In this document: positions 36,764-45,000 of the stretch, in pieces | How positions within the stretch are numbered: position 1 is the first letter of the stretch | How the letters are laid out: the number at the start of each line of letters is the position of its first letter | Assembly (NCBI GenBank): GCA_016793465.1 | Contig: JAEUJW010000067.1 | Coordinates: 1-64,000 of the forward strand | DNA length: 64,000 bases | Source: Myxococcales bacterium | Lineage (GTDB): Bacteria > Myxococcota > Polyangia > Nannocystales > Nannocystaceae | Direction of reading: 5' to 3' | Notes under the pieces: model-generated | The model's database searches: none | What the model was told of the DNA's origin: nothing | Seen by the model: the letters and a program-made list of their open reading frames with translations, nothing else | Program-made: the position numbers and the translations under genes

Positions 36764-38119
36764 TCAGTCGGCGTGGCTGCCGGGCTGGGTCAGCTCGCTG
36801 TTCGAGTCCGAGGTGCCGGCGGAGTTCTCACGGGTCGCGCGGACCTTGAGCACGCGGCGCTCGTCGGCCTCGGCGACGTGGAACACCCAGCCGGCGTGGA
36901 CGATCTCCTCGCCGATGCGGGGGATGTACTCGAAGCGGTGGAACAGGAAGCCGGACAGCGTCTCGTAGTTGGCGGCCTCGTCGCCGTCGAGGTCGACGCC
37001 GAGGACCTTCTCGGCGTCGCTGACGTTGATGGTGGCGTCGAACAGGTAGGCGCCCTCGCCGAGGTGTTGGACCTCCTTGGAGTCCTCGTCGGTCTCGTCG
37101 TAGATCTCGCCGACGACCTCCTCGACCGCGTCCTCGAGGGTGACGAGGCCGGCAGTGCCGCCGAACTCGTCCATGACGATGGCCATGTGGGTCTTCTTGG
37201 ACTGCAGCAGCTGGAAGAGGTCGAGCACCTTCATGTTCTCGGGGGCGTACACGGTCTTGCGGGCGATCATGCGGACCGTGACGACGTCGAGCTTGTCGAG
37301 GTGCTTCAGGACGTCGCCGATGAAGGCGATGCCGGTGATCTTGTCGGTCGTCTCGCGGTAGACCGGCACGCGGGTGTAGCCGTGCTCCTCGTTGAGGGCC
37401 ATGAGGCGGCGCAGGCTCGACGTCTCCTCGATGGCGATCATGTCGACGCGCGGGGTCATGATGGCGCGGACCGGCGTGTCGCTGAGGTCGAAGACGTTGT
37501 TGAGCAGCTCCTTCTCCTGCTCCTCGAGCACGCCCTCCTGGCGCGAGGCGGACACGATCATGCGGATCTCCTCCTCCGAGTGGGCGGTGTGGTGGCCGGT
37601 CACCGGCTTCAGGCCGAACAGGCGCACCACGCCGTTGCCGGTGGCGTTGAGCACGTAGATGACCGGGCGGAAGATGGTCGCGAACACGTGCAGCGGGATC
37701 GAGATGGCCAGCGAGACCTGCTCGGCGCGCTGCAGGGCCAGCGACTTGGGCGCGAGCTCGCCGAACACGATGTGCAGGGCGGTCGAGATGGTGAACGCGA
37801 TCACGAACGAGATCGTGGTCACCGTGCCGGGGTCGAGGCCCCAGGTCAGCAGCGTCGGCGAGACCAGGTGCTCGATCGCCGGCTCGGCGAGGAAGCCGAT
37901 GCCGAGGCTCGCCATGGTGATGCCGAGCTGGGTCGCGGCGATGTAGAGGTCGAGGTTCTGGACCGCAGAGTGGGCCCGTTTGGCCAGGAAGTTGCCCTCG
38001 TTGGCCAGCTGTTCGAGGCGGGTGCGGCGGACGCTGACGAGGGCGAACTCAGCGGCGACGAAGAAGCCGTTGAGCAGGACCAGGACGAAGAGCGCCAGCA
38101 CCCCGAGGACGTCGTTCAT
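36764..38119 (-). CDS. CNNM/CorC-HlyC family membrane protein
   Basis: A 451-residue protein. The DUF21/CNNM transmembrane region (about 1-200) begins LFVLVLLNGFFVAAEFALVSVRRTRL. A CBS pair (about 215-340: VRAIMTPRVDMIAIEE and HMAIVMDEFGGTAGLVTLEDAVEE) follows, and then a C-terminal CorC_HlyC domain. The family is implicated in Mg2+ or Co2+ handling; bacterial members are Na+-coupled Mg2+ exporters. Inner membrane, with CBS in the cytoplasm. Complete and of normal length. Confidence 0.92.
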   Translation of the reverse strand: MNDVLGVLALFVLVLLNGFFVAAEFALVSVRRTRLEQLANEGNFLAKRAHSAVQNLDLYIAATQLGITMASLGIGFLAEPAIEHLVSPTLLTWGLDPGTVTTISFVIAFTISTALHIVFGELAPKSLALQRAEQVSLAISIPLHVFATIFRPVIYVLNATGNGVVRLFGLKPVTGHHTAHSEEEIRMIVSASRQEGVLEEQEKELLNNVFDLSDTPVRAIMTPRVDMIAIEETSSLRRLMALNEEHGYTRVPVYRETTDKITGIAFIGDVLKHLDKLDVVTVRMIARKTVYAPENMKVLDLFQLLQSKKTHMAIVMDEFGGTAGLVTLEDAVEEVVGEIYDETDEDSKEVQHLGEGAYLFDATINVSDAEKVLGVDLDGDEAANYETLSGFLFHRFEYIPRIGEEIVHAGWVFHVAEADERRVLKVRATRENSAGTSDSNSELTQPGSHAD

Positions 38120-38400
38120 CGCCGCGCGTGCTCCTCGCCATGCAGACCTGTGGGGTCAGCGGCGGCGGCGACGCGCGCCGGGTGGGGGGGGCGCGCGTCC
38201 GGGGGTCGAGAGGGAGGTTCTCCGAGCAAGGGCGGGGATTGTATCAAGCTTTGCCGCGCGCGCTCATCACGGGCACGAGAATGCGCGTGGGTGCGCCGGG
38301 TGGGCGCCGGGTGGGGCCTGGTCAAAAATGCAGAAGCGACCGGAGTAATCCGCGCGGGGCGCGGGCGTGTTAGCGTGGCGCGGTTCGGAGGGACGAGGCG

Positions 38401-39279
38401 ATGCGACGGACAATCCGGCTCCGCGGGGGTGCTGTTTGGGGTTTGGGGCTCGTGCTGGGCGCCGGGTGCATCGAGTTCGAGCGCGGCGAGGACGAGTCGA
38501 CGGGCGGCAGCACGGGTTCGGAGGGCGAGTCCACGGGGGTGCCGACGAGCGGCGCGGACACGGCCGCGACCGGGGAGTCCGGCGGCGGCGAGGCGACCGG
38601 CGGGGGGATCGGCGGCGAGTGCGATCTGTGGCTGCAGGACTGCCTGGACGGCAGCAAGTGCATGCCCGTCGACAGCGACGCCGACGGCATCCAGGACGCG
38701 ACCAAGTGCGTGCCGCTGTCGGCCAACCCCAAGCAGGCGGGCGATGACTGCAAGGTCGAGGGGTCGCCGGCGAGCGGCATCGACGACTGCGGCGAGGGGC
38801 TCATCTGCTGGGGGGTCGACAAGCAGAACGAGGGCCAGTGCGTGCAGATGTGCGAAGGTTCGCAGTGGGCGCCGACCTGCCCGGACGGGCTGATCTGCGA
38901 CGTGAGCAACGGCGGGGCGCTGCCGCTGTGCCTGGCCCCGTGCGACCCGCTGACGCCGTCGTGCGGGGCCGGCAAGGTGTGCATCTTCACCTCGACCGGC
39001 GACGGCATCTTCGTGTGCGACACCGACGCGAGCGGCGAGGGCGGCTACTACGGCGACGACTGCGAGTACATCAACGTGTGCGACGACGGCCTGCTGTGCG
39101 CGCCGGCGGCGGCGGTGCCGGGCTGCCTGACGCCGGGCTGCTGCACCGAGTACTGCGACCTCGACGAGCCGGACAACCTGTGCAGCGGGGCGCCGAGCCA
39201 GCAGTGCCTGCCGTTCTACGACAACAGCGAGCCGCCGCCGGGCTTCGAGGACGTCGGGGTGTGCACGATCCCCATGTAG
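38401..39279 (+). CDS. Cys-rich lipoprotein with Ser/Thr/Gly linker
   Basis: A 292-residue protein with lipobox VLGAGC (Cys 23), a low-complexity E/S/T/G linker (about 28-75) and then a mature region with more than 25 Cys. Typical elements are CDLWLQDCLDGSKCMPVDSDADG, GLICWGVDKQ, CLAPCDPLTPSCGAGKVC and a CTPGCC-like cluster. This architecture recurs in Nannocystaceae secretomes; no enzymatic motif is visible. GGAGGG precedes the ATG and a TAGCGT box lies about 30 bases upstream. It ends at a strong hairpin shared with convergent ApaH. Function unknown. Confidence 0.75.
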   Translation: MRRTIRLRGGAVWGLGLVLGAGCIEFERGEDESTGGSTGSEGESTGVPTSGADTAATGESGGGEATGGGIGGECDLWLQDCLDGSKCMPVDSDADGIQDATKCVPLSANPKQAGDDCKVEGSPASGIDDCGEGLICWGVDKQNEGQCVQMCEGSQWAPTCPDGLICDVSNGGALPLCLAPCDPLTPSCGAGKVCIFTSTGDGIFVCDTDASGEGGYYGDDCEYINVCDDGLLCAPAAAVPGCLTPGCCTEYCDLDEPDNLCSGAPSQQCLPFYDNSEPPPGFEDVGVCTIPM

Positions 39280-39284
39280 GCTGG

Positions 39285-39326
39285 TGACCTTCGGGACAGG
39301 TCCCGGGGGACAGGTCCCGAAGGTCA
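39285..39326. terminator. Bidirectional terminator hairpin carrying GGGACAGGTCC elements
   Basis: TGACCTTCGGGAC (39285-39297) pairs perfectly with GTCCCGAAGGTCA (39314-39326), and the loop itself repeats GGACAGG. The distal arm includes the ApaH stop codon. It lies between convergent genes. A related hairpin occurs at 45790-45819. Confidence 0.75.
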
Positions 39327-40061
39327 GTAGGCGCGGGCCGAGTCGACCTGGACGACGCGGTCCTCCTCGTGGCACCACGCGGTCAGCTTCTCGCCGTACA
39401 CGCAGGCGCTGTCGAGGCCGATGGTGTGGTGGGCGCCGCGGTAGTGGCCGCGCCAGGCCCAGTGCCCGTGCACGACGAGCGCGGGGCCGGGCCAGAACTC
39501 GTCCCACGGGCGGTAGGGCGGCGGGCAGTCGGCGGGGTCGCGGTCGAAGCGGCTGCGCTCGCCGGAGGCGGTGCAGCAGCGGACGCGGGTGGCGAACGAG
39601 ACCTCGGGGCGGTCGAGCCAGGCGTCGTCGTGGGGGGCGGCGTTGACGGTGTCGGCGAGGCCGACCAGGTCGCGCCACTGGGGGTGCACGCCGGCGTGCA
39701 CGGCCCACACCGGCGGGGTCTTCGAGCCCTCGGGCGCGGGCAGGTGGGCGAGGAACGGGAGGGCGCGCAGGCGTGCGAGCAGCGAGTCGGCGTCGTGGGC
39801 CGCGAACAGGGCGGACAGCGTGTCGTGCTTGCGCGGCCAGCGGCCGGAGCGGACCAGCAGGGCGTAGACGTCGTGGTTGCCGATGACGCCGCGGCCGCCG
39901 ACGTCGCGCCACAGGCGGAGGGTGGCGAGCGAGTCGGGGCCGCGGTTGACGAGGTCGCCGAGGCACCACAGCTCGTCGCGTGCGGGGTCGAAGGCGATCG
40001 CACGGAGCAGGCGATCGAACTCGGAGGCGCAGCCCTGGATGTCGCCGACGAGCCAGCGCAT
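39324..40061 (-). CDS. apaH: Symmetrical diadenosine tetraphosphatase
   Basis: A 245-residue metallophosphatase with the ApaH-type motifs in order: GDIQG near the N-terminus, GDLVNRGPDSL, GNHDVYAL, AVHAGVHPQW and VVHGHWAWRG. ApaH hydrolyses Ap4A to two ADP using paired metal ions, and in some bacteria removes Np4 caps from RNA. Slightly shorter than E. coli ApaH (about 280). A TACACT box on the minus strand ends 6 bases before the ATG, pointing to a leaderless message. Cytoplasmic. Divergent from the IgGFc-binding-like gene. Confidence 0.9.
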   Translation of the reverse strand: MRWLVGDIQGCASEFDRLLRAIAFDPARDELWCLGDLVNRGPDSLATLRLWRDVGGRGVIGNHDVYALLVRSGRWPRKHDTLSALFAAHDADSLLARLRALPFLAHLPAPEGSKTPPVWAVHAGVHPQWRDLVGLADTVNAAPHDDAWLDRPEVSFATRVRCCTASGERSRFDRDPADCPPPYRPWDEFWPGPALVVHGHWAWRGHYRGAHHTIGLDSACVYGEKLTAWCHEEDRVVQVDSARAY

Positions 40062-40156
40062 GCGGGGAGTGTAGGCCGACGGTGGGGTCCGTGAGGAGAG
40101 AGCTTGCGCACAGCCGGAGCGCTGCGCTTGCGCGGGGGATCCTCGAAACTGCGGCC

Positions 40157-42079
40157 ATGCGTACGTTCTCGCCGAAGCTCAGTTCTCTCGCGCTTGTGCT
40201 GGTCGCGCCGCTCGCCTGCGGCGACGACGGCAATGAACCGACGGGAGGCTCGATCTCCTCGACCGGCGTGACGATCACCGCCACCGCGACGCTGCCGGGC
40301 GACACGAGCAGCGGCGAGCAGCCGACCGATCCTTCGGGCCCGGGCGTGACCGAGACCGGCATCGGCATGAGCGACAGCGAGTCGTCGCCGACGAGCACGT
40401 CGACGAGCGACCCGTCGACGTCGACGAGCACGTCGACCACCGAGGCGACGACCGTGGCCGAGACCACGCAGACGAGCGGGCCGGTGTCGGCGAGCGAGAC
40501 CGGGACGACGCAGGGATCGACCGGGCCGGAGTGCGCGTGCGAGCCGGGCTCGACCGACGGCTGCGACGGGGGCCAGATCCTGACCTGCAGCGACGACTGC
40601 CAGGGCTTCGAGCCCCAGCCCTGTGATGTCGGGCAGTCGTGCGTCGACGGGGCCTGCACGGCCATGCTGTGCAACCCGGGCCAGGTGGTCTGCGACGACG
40701 CGGCCACCGAGAAGACCTGCAACCCGCAGGGCGACGGGTTCGACCCGCCGGTGGCCTGCGGGATGACGCAGGAGTGCGCGTTCGGCCAGGGCTGCACGGA
40801 GCTGTGCGAGCTCATCCTCGGCGACCCGAGCAGCGTGGGGTGCGTGTTCCGGGCCAACAAGATGCAGAACTTCGAGGAGGAGCCGTCGGCGGTGACGGTC
40901 GGCAACGTGTCGAAGACGCTGACGGCGACGGTGTCGCTGTACCGCTGGCAGAACGGGCAGGAGACGATGGTGGGCGCGGCCCAGATGGTGCTGCCCGGCA
41001 AGAGCGCGCAGTTCGACCTGACCACGCCGACGCAGACGCCGGGCACGACCAGCGTGCTGAAGGCCGACTCGACCTACAAGATCGTCAGCAACGTGCCGGT
41101 GGTGGCCTACCAGCACTCGCCGATCATGGCCGAGGCGCACAACGACTCGTCGATGCTGCTGCCCGACCACGCGCAGCAGAAGAACTACATGATCATGGCC
41201 TACAAGCCGAACGTCGGCGGCAACCCGGCGTACTTCGACGTGATCGGGCTGAAGGACGGGACCATGGTCAGCTGGGTCCCGCCGGTCGCGACCGTCGCGG
41301 GCAACGGGGTGCCGGCGGTCAACGCCGGGGCGATGGGCCAGGTGGTGATCGGCGACTACGACATGCTGCAGGTCAGCTCGGGCCAGAACGACATCTCGGG
41401 CACGATCGTCACGCTGTCGCAGCCGGCGTGGGTGACCGCCGCGGTGCAGTGCGTCAACGTGCCCGCCGGGGTCACGTTCTGCGACCACATCGAGGAGCAG
41501 ATGATCCCGATCGAGTACTGGGGCACCGAGTACGTCGGCGCCCACGCGCCCAAGCGCGGCAGCGAGGACTACTGGTGGCGGGTCTACGCCGCCGAGGACA
41601 ACACAACCATCAACACCGCGCCGGCCCAGGCGGGCTTCCCCAAGGTGCTCAACAAGGGCCAGTTCTACGAGTTCTCGACCACGCAGAGCTTCATCTTCAC
41701 CGGCGACAAGCCGTTCATGCCGGTGCAGTACCTCGAGGGCGAGAACGGCGGGGCCGGCACCGGCGACCCGGCGTCGTACCAGATGGTGCCGGTCGAGCAG
41801 TTCCTCGACCGCTACGTGTTCGTCACCGGCATCGGCTATAACCCGAACTACGTGCAGATCGTGCGCAAGACCGGAGGGCCGGACGTGCTGGTCGACGGGG
41901 CGGTGGTCAACGGCTACTACGCTGTAGGCGCGTACGAGGTCGCGGACTGGAAGATCAGCGCGGGCACCCACCTGGCCGAGAGCGACGCGCAGTTCGGCAT
42001 CTACCAGGTCGGCTACACGGGCGTGACATCGTACGCGTACCCGGGCGGGCTGCGGCTGAAGGTCATCAACCCGCAGTGA
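40157..42079 (+). CDS. IgGFc-binding-like surface lipoprotein
   Basis: A 640-residue protein with a hydrophobic leader ending VAPLAC (Cys 21) and a long S/T/E linker (about 25-130) with STSTS repeats. A short Cys-rich segment (CACEPGSTDGCDGG, CSDDCQGFEPQPCDVGQSCVDGAC) leads to a 440-residue beta-rich domain: VPVVAYQHSPIM, NDSSMLLPDHAQQKNYMI, YWGTEYVGAHAPKRGSEDYW and MPVQYLEGENGG. These are hallmarks of the IgGFc-binding N-terminal family (PF17517-type) seen in many secreted bacterial proteins. Probably surface-exposed adhesion; the ligand is unknown. Confidence 0.8.
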   Translation: MRTFSPKLSSLALVLVAPLACGDDGNEPTGGSISSTGVTITATATLPGDTSSGEQPTDPSGPGVTETGIGMSDSESSPTSTSTSDPSTSTSTSTTEATTVAETTQTSGPVSASETGTTQGSTGPECACEPGSTDGCDGGQILTCSDDCQGFEPQPCDVGQSCVDGACTAMLCNPGQVVCDDAATEKTCNPQGDGFDPPVACGMTQECAFGQGCTELCELILGDPSSVGCVFRANKMQNFEEEPSAVTVGNVSKTLTATVSLYRWQNGQETMVGAAQMVLPGKSAQFDLTTPTQTPGTTSVLKADSTYKIVSNVPVVAYQHSPIMAEAHNDSSMLLPDHAQQKNYMIMAYKPNVGGNPAYFDVIGLKDGTMVSWVPPVATVAGNGVPAVNAGAMGQVVIGDYDMLQVSSGQNDISGTIVTLSQPAWVTAAVQCVNVPAGVTFCDHIEEQMIPIEYWGTEYVGAHAPKRGSEDYWWRVYAAEDNTTINTAPAQAGFPKVLNKGQFYEFSTTQSFIFTGDKPFMPVQYLEGENGGAGTGDPASYQMVPVEQFLDRYVFVTGIGYNPNYVQIVRKTGGPDVLVDGAVVNGYYAVGAYEVADWKISAGTHLAESDAQFGIYQVGYTGVTSYAYPGGLRLKVINPQ

Positions 42080-42138
42080 TCCGCGGGGCGGCGCCCCTTT
42101 ACGAGACATCCGCCGCGGCGTAGGTTTAAAAAAGGCCT

Positions 42139-43398
42139 ATGCAAACTCTGTCGCGACTCCTCCTCGGGTTCCTCGGAGTCGCGGCGTGTCAGTCGCCCGC
42201 GTCCGAGCTCACGGGCTCGAGCGAGACGACAGGCTCGACCGATATGGTCGGAGAGGACACGGGCTCGTCGAGCGGCGGCGTGTCGTGCGCGGACGGCGAC
42301 TTCGAGGTCCTCGGGGTGTGTTACCACCCGGAAGAGACCCCGAGCATCCTCTCGGCGAGGTATGTCGCCGCCGGCGACTTCGACGGCGACCAGGCGACCG
42401 ATCTGGTGACGACGTGCCTCGGGACCGTCGAGGCGCTCGGCATCTGCTTTCTGTCGGCGGGGGGAGCCATCATCAAACGAGACGTCGCGTGGATGACCAG
42501 CGGTAACGCGCAGGTGCACGCGGCCGACTTCAACGCAGACGGGGTCGCCGATGTCCTGGTGACCGAGATGTATCACTTCGCCGTGTTCTCCCTCGATCAG
42601 GGGGCGTTCGTGGAGCTGAGCAGCTCCGAGTACGACAGTGATGTTCATGAGGCCGCGGACGCGCTGATGTTCCCGGCCGTACCGATCGACCTCGACCAGG
42701 ACGGGAGAGCGGAGGTCGTCGCGGGCAGCGGCTTCCTCGGGCTTCGGGTGTGGCGGTTCGATGCGCTCGAGTCGATGTGGGTGCCCTCCGGTGAGCGTCA
42801 CGGCCTGTTCGGCTGCGGTGACATCGCCGACGTTCGGGTCGTCGACCTCGATGGCGACGCGGCGCCGGAGCTGCTCGCGCTCGGCTCGCACAACAACTGT
42901 GACGCGAATCTGTCACCCGGCTCCGGCTGGAACCGCATCTCCGTGTTCGCGCGCAAGCCGAACGCCCTGGAGCTCGTGCCGGCGGGGGACTTCGCGGCCG
43001 AGCTGGCGGCTTACAGGTTCGACGTCGCGGATTTTAATAATGAGGACGGCGCGCCGGACCTCGTCGCGGCCGGCAAAGACGACATGATGCTGTTTCTCGG
43101 CAACGGCGACCGGAGCTTCGACCCTCCGACGCCGCTGCACGAACTGGCACGCTTCATCGGCACAGGGCCTCACGCGGCTGACTTCGACGGCGACGGCATC
43201 GACGAACTCACGGTGGAACATGGCGCTGGCGACTACCAGGTCCTGGTCGGGTTCCCGTCGCCTCAGATCTTGGCGCTGCCATCGACAGTGACCAAGGTCC
43301 GGCTCGTCGACGATCTGAACGGCGACGGGCACGCGGACATCGTGTCGCTCTCTGCCTCCGACAAGTATCCGCTGGTCGTGTCGCTGTCGACGCCTTGA
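42139..43398 (+). CDS. FG-GAP/VCBS-repeat lipoprotein
   Basis: A 419-residue protein with lipobox GVAAC (Cys 17), a short S/T/G linker and about seven FG-GAP-type repeats with calcium-loop signatures (AAGDFDGDQATDLV, AADFNADGVADVLV, DLDQDGRAEVVAG, DDLNGDGHADIVSL). It probably forms a beta-propeller. Compared with neighbours it uses more A/T-ending codons (for instance around 43030), hinting at different history. RBS AAGG precedes the ATG. It ends 8 bases before the convergent membrane-protein gene. Confidence 0.8.
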   Translation: MQTLSRLLLGFLGVAACQSPASELTGSSETTGSTDMVGEDTGSSSGGVSCADGDFEVLGVCYHPEETPSILSARYVAAGDFDGDQATDLVTTCLGTVEALGICFLSAGGAIIKRDVAWMTSGNAQVHAADFNADGVADVLVTEMYHFAVFSLDQGAFVELSSSEYDSDVHEAADALMFPAVPIDLDQDGRAEVVAGSGFLGLRVWRFDALESMWVPSGERHGLFGCGDIADVRVVDLDGDAAPELLALGSHNNCDANLSPGSGWNRISVFARKPNALELVPAGDFAAELAAYRFDVADFNNEDGAPDLVAAGKDDMMLFLGNGDRSFDPPTPLHELARFIGTGPHAADFDGDGIDELTVEHGAGDYQVLVGFPSPQILALPSTVTKVRLVDDLNGDGHADIVSLSASDKYPLVVSLSTP

Positions 43399-43406
43399 AT
43401 CTTTTA

Positions 43407-44426
43407 TTAACTGTCGCGCGCGTGGGCGCGGCCCTCGAGGATGAGGAGGGCCGCGGCGATCAGCTCGAGGTGGCCGTGGAAGCGGGCCATGCGAAAGTAG
43501 CCGTTGCAGGCGCGCATGAGGTCGACGACGGCCCAGGCGGCGATCGCGACGGACACGGCGACGGCGAGCCAGACGCCGACGCGGGTCATGTCGCGGCAGA
43601 GGTCGTCGTAGCTGGCGCGGAAGGTCGGCGGGGTGGTGCGGGCGCGGTCGTCGTCGGGCAGCAGCTGCAGCCACACGGCGTAGTGGATCGACTGGGCGAA
43701 GCAGAACAGCAGCACGAGGCGCAGGCCGAGGTCGGGGCCGAGGCCGGGCGAGAGCCGCCAGGCCTGGTAGGAGGCGTTCATGTTGCCGCCGTACCAAGTC
43801 AGGCCGCCGGTGGCGTGGACCAGCCACAGCGCGGCGTCGCTGAGCAGGAACAGGCTGGCGGCGATCAGGAGGACGAGCGGGATCCAGTGCAGCCGGCCGC
43901 TGCGCGGGCGCCAGGCCCACCACAGGCCGACGGCGATGAAGTTGTGGGCGTGGGCGAACACGACGTCGCCGGTGCGGCCCATGAGGTGGAAGGCGAGCGC
44001 GATCGCGGCGATCGCGGCGATGACGATGACGCGACGGACGATCGTGGCGCGGGCGACCACCGCGGCCGCGGCGGCGCCGACGAAGCCCCACGCGAGGTCG
44101 CCGCCGACGGCCGTGTAGAGTAGAGGGGCGCCGGCGAGCAGCCAGATCGCGGGGCGGCGGTGATAACCTGTCCGAACGACCAGGTAGCGGAGATCCGAGA
44201 CGAGGTGCGGCACGCCCCACAGCAGCGGGCCGAGGATCAGCAGCCACAGCGGAAATATTAAAGTTGCCGCGGTGGCGCTGACGATCATCGCCGAGAACAG
44301 CAGGCTGACGCGCAGCTCGCGGCGGGTCATGAGCGGGCGGGCGAGGTCGCCGAGCAGGTGCAACCACCGCCGGCGCAGCCAGTCGGCGGCGGCGATCGGT
44401 GCGGGGGCTGCGGCGGTGCGGGCCAT
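43407..44426 (-). CDS. Polytopic membrane protein with conserved His motifs, family not recognised
   Basis: A 339-residue protein with about 8-9 hydrophobic helices. Three histidine-bearing motifs stand out: GVPHLVSDLRYL (about 71), AHAHNFIAVGLWW (about 158) and CFAQSIHYAVWL (about 245). A final RFHGHLEL lies near the C-terminus. Spaced intramembrane His with Asp recall metal-binding membrane oxygenases or desaturase-like folds such as Brp/Blh, but I cannot assign it. Its ATG lies inside the first of several tandem repeats that duplicate the start region (44411-44575). Confidence 0.6.
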   Translation of the reverse strand: MARTAAAPAPIAAADWLRRRWLHLLGDLARPLMTRRELRVSLLFSAMIVSATAATLIFPLWLLILGPLLWGVPHLVSDLRYLVVRTGYHRRPAIWLLAGAPLLYTAVGGDLAWGFVGAAAAAVVARATIVRRVIVIAAIAAIALAFHLMGRTGDVVFAHAHNFIAVGLWWAWRPRSGRLHWIPLVLLIAASLFLLSDAALWLVHATGGLTWYGGNMNASYQAWRLSPGLGPDLGLRLVLLFCFAQSIHYAVWLQLLPDDDRARTTPPTFRASYDDLCRDMTRVGVWLAVAVSVAIAAWAVVDLMRACNGYFRMARFHGHLELIAAALLILEGRAHARDS

Positions 44427-44575
44427 GACGCGGGCTCAGGCGGGGCGACGGAGCGGGGCGAGCGCGGCGGCGGTGCGGGCCATGGGGACTCGGGCGGGGC
44501 GACGGAGCGGGGCGAGCGCGGCGGCGGTGCGGGCCATGACGACTCGGGCGGGGCGACGGATCTCGGCGGGAGTGG
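44411..44575 (-). repeat. Tandem repeats duplicating a start-codon region (three copies, about 55 bp)
   Basis: Copies begin at 44411, 44468 and 44522 (CGGCGGTGCGGGCCATG core), with spacings of 57 and 54 bases. On the minus strand each encodes MARTAAAPAP or MARTAAALAP. Copy 1 supplies the actual N-terminus of the membrane protein; copies 2 and 3 carry spare ATGs upstream, so the gene's 5' end has been duplicated in tandem. Confidence 0.85.
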
Positions 44576-44639
44576 AGATCGGTCGGAGCATCGGCAGACG
44601 AGCGATGGGGCGAGTCATGGGAGGCCGCGGCGAGCGATG

Positions 44640-44781
44640 AGACAGGTCGGTGAAGCGTCAGGCCGGCTTGCGGGCGCGGCGGAGCATGACGGGGACGCCG
44701 AGCAGGGCGAAGACAGGTCGGTGAAGCGTCAGGCCGGCTTGCGGGCGCGGCGGAGCATGACGGGGACGCCGAGCAGGGCGA
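44640..44781. repeat. Perfect 71-bp tandem duplication
   Basis: Bases 44640-44710 and 44711-44781 are identical over 71 positions. Copy 2 contains the 3' end and stop codon of the MYXO-CTERM-like gene (44729-44890), encoding the last 16-18 residues. Copy 1 is a loose extra tail downstream. The region 44427-44728 is otherwise without a gene. Confidence 0.9.
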
Positions 44782-44890
44782 GGGCGCCGAGGCACATGAC
44801 GGGCTCGGCGGCGACCGAGCAGCCCTTCTTGGGCGGGTCGCCGGGGGGGATGTCGAGCGAGAGCAGGGCGAGCAGGGTGAGGCCGACCAT
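44729..44890 (-). CDS. 53-residue exported protein with MYXO-CTERM-like tail
   Basis: A very short protein: MVGLTLLALLSLDIPPGD, then PPKKGCSVAAEPVMC, then LGALALLGVPVMLRRARKPA. It has a hydrophobic N-terminus and a C-terminal Gly-Cys, hydrophobic helix and Arg-rich end. That order is the MYXO-CTERM sorting pattern known from myxobacterial surface proteins, usually at the end of long proteins. Here little else is present, so it could be a minimal surface lipoprotein, a stub left after loss of a larger gene, or a small peptide signal. Supported by frame continuity and the clear tail motif. Confidence 0.6.
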   Translation of the reverse strand: MVGLTLLALLSLDIPPGDPPKKGCSVAAEPVMCLGALALLGVPVMLRRARKPA

Positions 44891-45000
44891 CGGGCGATGG
44901 TGGCACGAAGCGGGCGGGGCGTGGAGGGGTGGCGCGCGGGGTGAGCGATCGCATGGGTCGCGCAGGATGTCGACCAGGTCGCGCGGCGGGCTGATATGGT

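Noticed and set aside
44411..44575. Tandem repeats as a CRISPR or mobile-element end
   Set aside because: The copies abut directly with no unique spacers, and each encodes the same N-terminal peptide, so tandem duplication explains them.
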